Part shown: piece after piece, positions 26,301 through 35,600 of the stretch
Position numbering within the stretch: the stretch's first letter is position 1
How the letters are laid out: each line of letters starts with the position of its first letter
Source: Ampullaceana balthica
Taxonomy: Eukaryota; Mollusca; Gastropoda; Lymnaeidae
Direction: 5' to 3'
Assembly (NCBI GenBank): GCA_944989445.1
Contig: CALYLW010000020.1
Coordinates: 607,464 to 671,463, forward strand
DNA length: 64,000 bases
The notes under the pieces: model-generated
Databases searched by the model: none
What the model saw: only the letters and a program-made list of their open reading frames with translations
What the model was told of the DNA's origin: nothing
Program-made: the position numbers and the translations under genes

Positions 26301-29300
26301 GATTTATACTAAGGGTCACATGATCATAACTTCGGTTGCCAATGGAAACGATTAAGAAAAAGTCAATAAGTTAATAAGTTAGGGATGTTTTTGTTTCAAT
26401 TATAAATCACTTATGTAGAAATATAAGAATTTCAGCATAATGTTAGAATAATTTCTATAATATATAATTTATGTACTGGCAAATATGTGTTCAATTTTTT
26501 TAGATGATGGTGAACAATATGGTGCACTTGAGAGGACTTTTTTGGCCAGTGGAAAGGATAGAAGACCATCACTGCCCACTCTTGTTCTTACCAACAAACT
26601 ACTACTGCAACTCTATGTTTTAAAAGAAGAAAATAACAAGTCATGGGATCAGGTATCTTTAAAACTAATACTGTTGTTATTAATTATTTTAATGACTTTA
26701 TTATAATTAATATGTTTCTTTTAAAATATTTTGTTCTTTAGTCCTAGTAATTTTGAAAATTTAAAATTAAACTCTGATAAATTGTCCTTTTCAGCTTGAA
26801 ACCTGGTTCTCACTGATAAAACAAGGGGGCAGCTTTACAATTCGGAATCAAGTGGAAAAGGTTTTTGACAGTTTTAATTTAATTTCATCAGTGGACTATG
26901 TACATTTCTTGGATTAATGCATGTATATCACATATATATTTCTTGGATAAAGAATTGAATTTTGATTTAATAAGTCCTACCTTATCATTTGGAAATAACA
27001 GAAAATCTGGGCTCTCCACCTAAGTTACATGTGAGGCTGGTGCTTGAAGACAGGTACCAAATAAGTTTATTATTGAGTTTTATGTTGATCTTTTGCTGAG
27101 ACTTATAAATAGCTTTGCTTATTAAATATTATATGACTGTGTCTAAAGGTATGTTAAGTTAAATATTTTATTAGTAAGCTGACTATTAAGCTCATATATT
27201 CTGTATAATAATAATTAACATTTTTTTAAATATTGGGATTAGAACAAAACATTTGTAATGATTTAATTTTGATATAATACTACTTTTCTGCACTTAAGTT
27301 CATATTAACCATTGCGCATATCCAAACTCACTTGTATTTTAAATGTATATAGAATGGGTTAATTTGATATTTGAATAGTTATAAGCAATGGTTAGTCTTT
27401 ATTTTAATGCAATTTGTACAACTTTAGGGATATGTGTTATTTTTTTTACAAATTTTTGAAAATAACTAAATTTTAACTTTTTGAGAACCCTTGCATTTTT
27501 CTAACCATACATTTATTTTGATTATTGAGCTTGTGGGTTAACACTTTATTTCTGTTTATAGATCTTTAGTTACCCTTCATTTTGATATAATTATCTTGTA
27601 TCCTGATTCATTGCCTTATTTTTTTTAAAAAAATTTAAAGTTGTTAATTTCAGGATTTTTACCTCCCTTTTTATTTTTCTCCAAAAATGATGCAAATCCA
27701 TTTTCAGGTCAATAAATTTTTAGGATTAAATTATTTTGCACCTCTGAAAAAAATTGAGTTTGTCCTCCATATACTTTTGGTTGAAATGAGAGTGAGTAAG
27801 TGGGTATAAGTAAAATGATTTTACAGATATTGTCTTTCAAAAACAGCACTTTTTAGGGAAGACAAAAAGACGCAAAAACCTGAACTTCAAATGTCCATAA
27901 CTTTCTCATTTATGAAGATATATGAACAAACTTGGTGTCCTCGGTCTTAGAATTACTAGTACTTTAAAATACATCATCTAGAAAAGCTGTGGGACCATTT
28001 TGAAATTTCAGTTTGTGGTACCTATTAATACACACATAAACAAGCCCAGATCTATTAATATCGTATTATATATGCGTATAAAATATTAAGAAGAGTTTGT
28101 TAAGATATTATAGCGACTTAGTTTTTTTCGAAGTGTCTACTGCTAAAGCACTAGCCAGGAAACTTCTGCAACGACTAGTCGTAGCAGAAGTTTCCTGGCT
28201 AGAGCTAGTGTTACCACTAGTCGTAGCACTAGCAACATCCCGAAAAATTGTCTGCTGCTACCACTAGTTGAAAAAGCAGTTTCCTGGCTAGCGTTACGAC
28301 ATGTCGTAACGCTAGTAACATTCTTTTTAAAATACTGAGAATAGTACACAAACTGTATCAGTAGCACATGAAACTGGAATTTCGCAATAAGAATAAGAGC
28401 GCTATTGTGGTACATTACCTTTCAGCCTATATACTATATTAATAATATCTTTAACTATGTAAATGACAGTACTAAATATACTATAATTATAACTCTATAA
28501 CTATAACTAAGATGATAGTACTTTACTATGACTATGTTTATGTGAATAGCCAAAATTAATTTATTTATATAATATAAGTATAAGGTGTATAAGGTAATCC
28601 TGCAGTTTCTACATTCTACACGTATATTATTTCACAGAGAAATTTAATTTTCTCGTGAGAACTAACTTACATTTTTAATTTATTAAATGCATAATTATTT
28701 AAAATTATATGTTAATGTTGTATTTCAGCTTTCACAGCGCTAATTTGTAAGTCTTTTTAATCTCTAAGGCAAGGCAAATCAGCTCTATATAATACATAAT
28801 CTGGTAACGATACGTCCATTTTTTTTAACCTAATAAACTGCTTGCCAGATTTTTTTACCTGGCTCGACCCATGCTAAAATAAATTTACGGACTGAAAATG
28901 TTTTTTAAAAGGTATTTTTCATCTATTTTAATGTTCTCAGAAGATACATAAATATTTTAAAGACAATTTCATTTTTCATTTCGTTACTAGATGTTTGATT
29001 CTTATTTTGTTTGTTTGTACGTGAGAAATTTCCATTTGGCATCTTATTATTCTTATTCAAACTTATTGGGACAATCCGCCGGTAATCCCTTATTTCAGCG
29101 CATTAAAAATTTTTTGAACAAAATAAAAAATAAAATAACTTACTTTTAATAATTTAAACACTTAAATCAGATATAAAAAAGTATTTAATGCTTTACTTTA
29201 CAATTAGTTTTTCGTGTGTTTTGTTGAGTTTAAAGAGGTTTTTAACTTAGAAAAAGGTTTTTAAAATCAGACTTCCAACAACAACAATGGCTCCGTTAGT

Positions 29301-30588
29301 CACAGAAGATAGTGAAATATACAAATTTTTTATTCTTACAAATCGTAAAATAGTAATTTTATTTCAACAAAAAAATAATGTTTTAATTTTAAAATAGATT
29401 TCATAATAATAATTAATGAAGTAAGTTTGAAAAAATGTTTGTTTGATGACTTGAAATATAAAATGCGCTGAAATAAGGGATTACCCAATCCACCAAGTAG
29501 ACTGATAGATAAAGTTATAAAGTAAAATAAAGTTAAACAAAATGATTGCATCACAATCAGACTATTTACTATACTATTTACTGTTGAGAGCCGAAACAAT
29601 TCCTTAGAAATTAAAAAGACTTACAAATTAGCGGTTTAATTAACAGGTGAAATACAACATATAATAATGCATTTAATAAATTAAAAACGTAAGTTCTCAA
29701 GAGAAAATTAAATTTCGCTGTGAAAAATGGGTAAATTCGCATTTACGTGGCCAAGATGGCGGCTATTCATTTCCGGGCGGCCACCGTTGTTGCTAAGGGG
29801 TGTGACCCCCGGAAAGTAGTGCTATGCAGAGAACAAAGATGGCGGGCGGATCGATAGTCCAAACCGGGGAAAATGCTGAAAATGAAATGGACCGGGCAAT
29901 GGAACATAATCATGAAAAATACACTTTTATCACTAAATTTATACTTAATTCTCGTGTTATATTCTTCCGAAATATCACTAGTAAAACACTAAAATCAGCT
30001 TCCGTTTAGCAAATCACTAATAAATTTCCAACGCGATGCTTGCCCTAAGGTGGCAAAGCGTAAAAGAGAGAGCCTTCAAATTTGCGGGCTTATTGCATCA
30101 CTTGGTATGTCCGCAGTTTCGTATTCGATGGTGTTTATCTAATAAATATAAGGGGAGGCGTTCCCCCTCCCCCGTTCTTTTTTTTTGGGGGGGGGATCCC
30201 TCCCAAAACCCCACCCCGCTTTTATTTTACTTTTTATTCGTATCTAATAATTTTCTCCTATATATCCATGAAAAACGAAATTGTAACTTGTGTATAGCAA
30301 CGGTAGCGTCAAAGTGACGTCAATTCGCCCGGAAATGACTCGCCCCCATCTTGGCCACGTAAATTCGATCCAGCCGAAAAATGAAAAAGATATAATATAA
30401 ATTACACAATTTAAATATAATAAATAATATAACGTGTAGAAACTGCAGGATTACCTAATATAATTTATGCATTATAATAACCTGACAAATCCAATAAATA
30501 TTGTCATCACCAGAAAACTGAGAATTATTACAACTATTGAAGTTACGTTCGAGTAACCTGCCAGCCATAGTAAAGTTAAACTTGTCAT
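20386..30588 (-). CDS. CGRRF1: CGRRF1: membrane-anchored RING-finger E3 ligase, six exons
   Basis: Family role: CGRRF1 is a RING E3 ubiquitin ligase of internal membranes linked to growth control. Exons in transcript order, all in phase: 30482-30588, 22947-23065, 22533-22713, 21458-21641, 21199-21306 and 20386-21030. They join to 447 residues. Residues about 14-35 are one transmembrane segment (SIVVIILSFLVMTIFIGF). Residues 40-230 resemble vertebrate CGRRF1 (LGTMPRKRYPVAIFSLLSE, LISVIHLQDD). The C3HC4 RING spans 360-394: C360, C363, C375, H377, C381, C384, C391, C394. The 332-residue human protein lacks the long Ser/Thr-rich linker at about 243-358, encoded by the last exon. Exon 1 was found by its TM segment and by its two-base phase remainder fitting exon 2. 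Intron 1 is 7.4 kb and packed with transposons. Confidence 0.85.
21842..22258. mobile_element. MITE with GGGGCCGYCCATAAATGACG ends
   Basis: GGGGCCGCCCATAAATGACG at 21842 pairs with GTCATTTATGGATGGCCCC ending 22258. The interior has G-runs and GTGACATCACATCAAAA. It lies in CGRRF1 intron 21642-22532. Partial relatives are at 41396-41520, 43788-43990 and 59385-59564. Confidence 0.8.
25025..25207 (+). mobile_element. SINE body fragment, same family as 62545-62890
   Basis: AGGTATCAACAACCGC, GTCCGTTCTCTCAGCC, CTGCGGCGTATGCTA and GGGTCGTATCTAGTAT are shared in order with the 62.5-kb copy. The tRNA head is absent here. It sits in the core of the long-TIR element. Confidence 0.7.
25346..28016. mobile_element. 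2.67-kb TIR element carrying a spliced coding segment
   Basis: TAGGTACCACAAACTGA at 25346 and its inverse (ending GGTACCT at 28016) are 16-17 bp TIRs. The left flank is ATTAATAC and ATTAATAC follows on the right. In the related intact arm at about 10740 the site occurs once, uninterrupted, which proves insertion with a 7-8 bp duplication. TAG-started ends and an 8-bp duplication suggest a hAT-like element. No transposase is visible. Confidence 0.75.
25938..26917 (+). CDS. Unrecognised three-exon coding segment inside a transposon
   Basis: I do not recognise this protein. Segments joined in phase are: up to 26012 (LTFVDLEGLF, donor G|GTAAGT), 26504-26652 (DDGEQYGALERTFLASGKDR... to SWDQ, donor CAG|GTATCT), and 26795-26917 (LETWFSLIKQGGSFTIRNQV..., TAA stop). 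About 110 residues follow the first segment's frame. A well-placed ATG (GAGGAAATGGCCGAG, 25938) is in the wrong frame and stops at 25974-25976. The frame that splices correctly has no ATG after the stop at 25892. Either there is a frameshift in exon 1 or the segment is a captured fragment of a longer gene. It lies wholly inside the TIR element at 25346-28016, antisense to CGRRF1 intron 1. No known transposase motif is visible. Confidence 0.45.
29087..29485. mobile_element. 400-bp MITE, GGTAATCCCTTATTTCAGCG ends, 9-bp duplication
   Basis: Perfect inverted ends of at least 24 bp are flanked by CAATCCGCC (left) and CAATCCACC (right), a 9-bp target duplication with one change. The first bases are shared with the surrounding element, so the two may use the same kind of transposase. 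A 9-bp duplication fits Mutator- or Merlin-type elements. No ORF. Confidence 0.8.
29747..30363. mobile_element. TIR element with ACGTGGCCAAGATGG ends
   Basis: ACGTGGCCAAGATGGCGG...CATTTCCGGGCGG on the left is mirrored by CGCCCGGAAATG...CCATCTTGGCCACGT on the right. It is about 615 bp, GC-richer than its surroundings, with no convincing ORF. It is nested in the element at 28600-30454. Confidence 0.7.
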
Positions 30589-30943
30589 GTTCATCTGTGT
30601 CTGTATTGTTTATTTTCTGCCTACTACAGGATGAAGTGTAGGATGTTACGTCACACTGTTGAAGACTGAAGTTAAAATTATTTAATCCAAAATAATATGG
30701 TCCAATACTTGCACTGATCACAATTTATTTTAATTCTTCAGAAATTATACTACTAATCAAGATGAATTACTCAATTACTCATTGCCCTGACAAATGGAAA
30801 ATGGACACACAAAAAACAGCAACTTTGTCACCAACAAAAAATAGAAAATAAATTCATATTAAATATAATAAATTAAATTGCAATCTTTCAGTATTCTAAC
30901 AGACTAACAGGATAGCAAGCTCAATGTTATTTATCAGACACAA

Positions 30944-31549
30944 TCGTTTGGTAAACACTATACAGACAACACGGGTCAGAAAACATACGAGTTTCTATCA
31001 CTGATCCGGTTGACTCTTAGTTATAAGTTTCTGAAGAATCTGTTACTTTTCTTTGTTGACACATTGGTTTTGTAATTTAAAAAAAATATTTTTCAGGTTT
31101 TTAGAAAGTTTTGTATATGTCTAAGTTAACTAAGTATAAACTATAAGTGTTATAGATCTTATCATCTCTCAGGTTTAGATTTTGATGTGCAGTTTCATTT
31201 AGAGAGCTTGAATGTTAGGCTAATATAAATAATATATTTTTTATTTACATCGTTTGGTAAACACTAAACAGAAAACACGGGTCAGAAAACCGACGAGTTT
31301 CTATCACTGATCCTGTTGACTCTTAGGTATAAGTTTTTTTAAAATTTGATACCTTAATTTGTTGACACATTGGTTTTGTAATTTTTTTTAAATATATTTT
31401 TCAGGTTTTTAGCTAGTTTTGTATATGTCTAAGTATAAACTATAAGTGTTATAGATCTTATCATCTCTCAGGTTTAGATTTTGATGTGCAGTTTCATTTG
31501 GAGAGCTTGAATGTTGGGCTAATATGAATAATATATTTGTGATTTACAA
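30944..31549. repeat. 306-bp direct tandem duplication
   Basis: The block starting TCGTTTGGTAAACACTA at 30944 is repeated from 31250 with small differences (GACAACACGGGTCAG against GAAAACACGGGTCAG). It lies between the first exon of CGRRF1 and the 3' end of the J1/SelJ gene. Confidence 0.9.
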
Positions 31550-31661
31550 ATATGCAAGCCTGTGTTTTAGACCTTAGGTTTTCTTAAATTGAATTGAACT
31601 GCTTATTTGTCATTGTAAAAGAATAATAAATGTAAATGCACCAGGGCATAGCTTAGAAAAT

Positions 31662-31663
31662 GA

Positions 31664-31702
<39 letters not shown>

Positions 31703-31703
31703 T
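31662..31703. repeat. (TA)n(CA)n microsatellite
   Basis: A run of TATATATA is followed by CACACACACA. Confidence 0.9.
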
Positions 31704-31729
31704 AAAAATATACACACACAACTAACTAA

Positions 31730-31735
31730 TTTATT
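31730..31735 (-). terminator. Candidate polyadenylation signal of the J1/SelJ gene
   Basis: TTTATT on the plus strand is AATAAA in the transcript, about 265 nt after the SECIS-like hairpin. A second one is at about 31746-31751. This placement would keep the hairpin inside the 3' UTR. Prediction from the hexamer only. Confidence 0.45.
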
Positions 31736-31997
31736 TGATAATTAGTTTATTTTCATTTTTACAAAACAGCAACCATAACTCTTGTGAATGGAAGTTCATT
31801 ACTAAGTGAGATCAATATCAGCAGCTTTTGATAGTATGAACATAATGAACTATTGGTCATATAAAAATGAATTTTAATTTATATCATTAAAAGTTATAGT
31901 TAGTATAATGATGATTTTTAAAAAAATGTTCTTAGAAAATATTTTATAAAATATGTAATGATGTAGCCAATATTGGTTACCTGACTCCATTAAGGTG

Positions 31998-32096
31998 ACT
32001 GGAAACATGACAGGACAGACATTAAAAAATCAAACTCAAACAGTTAAAATTTCTGCCCAAGCCATCATAAAGCCTTCCTGTGTCATGTTTTCCAGT
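31998..32096 (-). promoter_or_regulatory. SECIS-like element in the 3' UTR
   Basis: Read on the minus strand from 32096 to 31998. The outer helix pairs ACTGGAAAACATGACA with TGTCATGTTTCCAGT. An internal loop follows, then the quartet ATGA (32065-32068) opposite TGAT (32029-32032). Above it are eleven consecutive Watson-Crick or G-U pairs (GGCTTGGGCAG with CTGTTTGAGTT), and an apical loop starting AAA (32050-32052). ATGA to AAA spacing is 12 nt, as in eukaryotic SECIS elements, which recruit SBP2 and recode UGA as selenocysteine. It begins about 550 nt after the stop codon of the gene with an in-frame TGA. The internal loop is larger than usual (7 and about 13 nt). Base pairing was read by eye. 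Confidence 0.8.
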
Positions 32097-32645
32097 AAGC
32101 CAATGGCAAACTCTGTTTCTCTACATGTATGACATCAGAATATTTAGATATCAGATTATCCTTTTAAAAAAAAACAACACACCCTTAAAATTATATAGGA
32201 AAAGCCACATAATCCATAAAACACATCTACATTCATGTGACATTAGCCTTAATTGAATTCAATGAAACCAGCTTTTTTGAGCAACCTCTAAAAATAACAT
32301 TAAATTGTACTTTATAAGATAGAATTGTACCATAAATAATTATGATAAGAGGGAATAGAGCCTGGACTTATTATTTATTTGTTATCAACAAACATCTTAG
32401 AAGGGTTTGAATGCATTAATTATTATACGGAGTCAACAAATTTCATGTGGTTAGTTAAAACTTTGAAAACTAAATCTAAAAAAATTTTGATTTAATATTT
32501 AGGATGATAAAAAAAATTAATAAAAAAACAAAACAAAACCAAACAAATATAATCTAAATATATAAAAATATGTAAACTTGAGATTATTCTGATTAACTAC
32601 TTTTTTTTCTGTGTCTTTAAAAATCGATTAAAAAGTAATTTGTGT

Positions 32646-35600
32646 TTAAATCTTGATCTGAGTTAGTTTGATAGCTAGATCCAAGACTTCTTCACCCCTG
32701 AAGGTTCTAGCCATCCAGCTTTCAGGAATTGTAGAAAATCCTTCCTGAAAAATAAAATTTTTGTCAATATTTTTTATTTTATTTAAAGATCTTACACATT
32801 AACAAATTTCATCATTATTTTGATTTTTAAAAATGGATAATTTCTTTTTTTTTAAAATGTAGAATTGAAAAATACTTGCTTGTTTTCAGTTAATTACTGC
32901 TAGTGCTTATTGAGAAAAATTTAATAATTTAACTGGTTTGATAAATAAAACTTTAAGGAGAAATCAAGAACTGTTAGAAAACCAAATCTCAGTTGCCTAG
33001 TCATTTAGCTAAAATTTTCTTACAAGATTTACTGTAAATCTAAACTTGAATGACATTAAAATACATGTATAATTGATTAACAAGTTTTATCTTTAGATTC
33101 ATTTTCTTCCAATTATTTTGTAGGTTTTACTGCCTCGTTTTGAAATTAAATTGCATATGTGTAAGATTACCAACTAAATTCAAAGTAAAAGTAATAAACC
33201 TTTGCTGCAGTACATGCACCAATGAATCCACTGCGAGAAGCATTGCAACCTCCAGCTTTTATGGTGGAGCGAATGCCTTCAACGTAGTTAACAGCGGTGA
33301 TGACACCATGCAGAGTTGACTGGAAGGACTCGGGCAAGTCTAATAAATAAAATGTAAATAATCTTTAAGTAATATTAATAAGACAAGAAGAAAGTATAGT
33401 TTCATTTGAATTGATATGCATGGAATATAATATTGAAATTTATTATTTTATATTATTATTTATTATTAATATATTATTATTTAGTTTTAAACAGCATGTC
33501 TTAAACGAAATGAATTATTGAAATTTAATTAATTTCGTTTAAGACATGCTGTTTAAAACTAATTTTGACACTTTTAAACTAACCCAGAGCTTGGCAAACT
33601 TAAATTTTTTCTAAAAAATGAAATAATAGAAGTGTCACAATTAGAGATGACAATTAACCTAAAACTTTCCTATTGATCCACATATTTCTTATTCTTCTTT
33701 TCTTTAAACTACTGGCAATTACAGACCTATATACCCCCTCGTATACATCAAAGTATTAAGCTCTTAAAAACATAGGTTCAACACCCCAAGATGCTACTGC
33801 CTCAATTGCTATTACCATTATGAAGGCACATACAATAACATTGAACAGTCTAAATATTTATGGTTTAAGGAAACCTCTAAAAACATCACCTGCACAAATT
33901 TGCTACAGGTTGAATATATTTGTTTGAAAGACAGGCAGATTTGAGATATATGTATTCCCTTTAGCACAATTTGAAGGAAAAGAATACTTTTAAAATTAAA
34001 GATTCTGGTTAGGTAATTAATAAAATTGAATAGCAACAGCAAATGCTACTGCCTTTCTTATTTAAAGTCAATCATAGTACCAAAAAATTAATTGAGTTCT
34101 TATTTATTTTATTTGTTTACAGTTAAATTTCTTTAAATTAAAAATAAATAAATTTGATTTTCAAGTTTATTCCGCTGAAAAATTTGTTTACTTTTGACAA
34201 AAAAAGTTTTGTCTGTATTGTGAATTTCTTTTCTATTAAGTTCCTTTGTTCCAAAAATTCCTTCACTTTACTTGAGCACTGTTGTTCACAGATAAGACTG
34301 AGTTTAAGCTTGCTGTATAGGCTTCAAAATATTAAACATACATATAAATTATAATAACCCCTAATAGGTTAGCTTGTGGATCCTAACTATCAGACAATAA
34401 ATTGACAAAAACTGTAAAACGTACGTCAGTTCTTTTTAAAGTGCTCAGACACAGCCTGTATATGGGGAGTGTCTTTGAATTTTACGACCTGTCTTAGCTG
34501 CCCAATGACAGCAACATCAAGGTCTTGGGGATTTTTCCGCTTTAGATCACTAAGTTGGTCAATTACAGTTTTCAGCACATCATCTGGGTCTCCTTCCAAG
34601 ATATACTGCTCTAGCACCCTGAGGAAAAAGTAAAATGTTAAGTCTTATTTCAATTCATGATATACATTTTATAGGCAAAATACATATTTGACAGATAATT
34701 GTGTCAGCCTCACCATTTGGACATATTCATGCATTTAAAATATACAAATCACAGCTTACCTTGCTGCTGCTAATCCTGCAGCCACTGATAAATCTGAATC
34801 TTGCAATACTCTCAGACCAGCCTCAACTTTGTAGAGCATGTCAGGGTGCCCAGCATACAGTGCAACTATAGGTATTATTCTAATAACACAATCAATTTGA
34901 TCATCATCAGCTGAGCCTACAAGATTTTTGAAAAAAACTATTTTAGACAACTTGAATTATGTTATAAAAAAAAAGAATTAAAAAAATACATTTTAAATAA
35001 TAATAAATTACATTAATTTATTAAAAATAATGCATTAGGTTAGTTTTAAAAAGTGAAAAATCTATTTTTACCAGTTGGCGTCTTTTGATCAATAAGATTC
35101 TTTAGAAAATCTTTGATACATCCATTTCTCCAAGGTCCATCAATGGGGTAAGATTTTTTTAGATCTGAATAATAAAAATATCAACCATTTATAAATACTT
35201 GAACTACTTTTACACTACCAGCTATTGTAATTTTATTATTTTTATATCACACATAAAGGAACTTTATATTCTCTTTCAACTTGTTTGAATTTTTGATTGA
35301 AAAATTAGGAAGTTCCATATTTTTTAGAAAATAATTTTTAAGGACTAAAGTAATTAAAACTTGATTTACATGTAGTTGTTAATCCTATTTATTCAAAGAT
35401 GGTTATTTTTCATTAGTTGGATGAGAAGAAAAAACACATTTATTCTAAGAAATTGCTTAACTCCAAGGAAAATTTACTTTACTTCCAAACCGACCCCTTA
35501 CTTATTTTGTCTTCTTTTCCAACCTGATAATTGTTAGTCACCTTACTTTCATACTCAGATGTTGGTCCAAAAAAGTCATAAGTTGCTTTTGTCAATAGTT

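Larger units (their letters stand above)
24419..28239. mobile_element. Long-TIR element with ACTAGTCGTAAC subterminal repeats
   Basis: The left arm is 24419-24785. The right arm, inverted, is 25210-25345 plus 28017-28239, split by the element at 25346-28016. Shared blocks are ATAGATCTGGGCTTATTT, ATCAACGYMTCC and TAATTTTTGTACTG. Short motifs such as GCTAGTGTTAC and ACTAGTCGTA recur in both orientations at the tips. The arms are about 350 bp, with a short core at 24786-25209. Confidence 0.7.
23763..28425. mobile_element. Outer TIR element of a nested transposon island
   Basis: GGTAATGTACCACATCAGCG at 23763 and an inverted counterpart ending GGTACATTACC at about 28422 bound the island. The flanks TTTACAGCC (left) and TTTCAGCC (right) look like an 8-9 bp target duplication with a one-base change. 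Everything inside lies in intron 1 of CGRRF1. There is no transposase. Confidence 0.55.
28600..30454. mobile_element. TIR element with GGTAATCCTGCAGTTTCTACA ends
   Basis: AGGTAATCCTGCAGTTTCTA at about 28600 pairs with TAGAAACTGCAGGATTACCT ending about 30454. The arms continue inverted for about 200 bp: GAAATTTAATTTTCTCGTGA against TCAAGAGAAAATTAAATTTC, and CAGCGCTAATTTGTAAGTC against its inverse near 29615. A second copy spans 38243-40641. Two smaller elements are nested inside. It lies in CGRRF1 intron 1, ending about 30 bp from the exon 1 donor. Confidence 0.75.

Noticed and set aside
26998..27053. A fourth exon of the captured gene (AACAG|AAAATCTGGG ... GAAGACAG|GTACCA)
   Set aside because: It has good-looking splice sites, but no donor after 26795 was found that puts it in the open frame, so it was not joined.
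30455..30721. An 88-codon minus-strand frame (MISASIGPYYF...)
   Set aside because: It overlaps CGRRF1 exon 1 in another frame. The alternative frame gives a transmembrane segment and the splice phase needed by exon 2.
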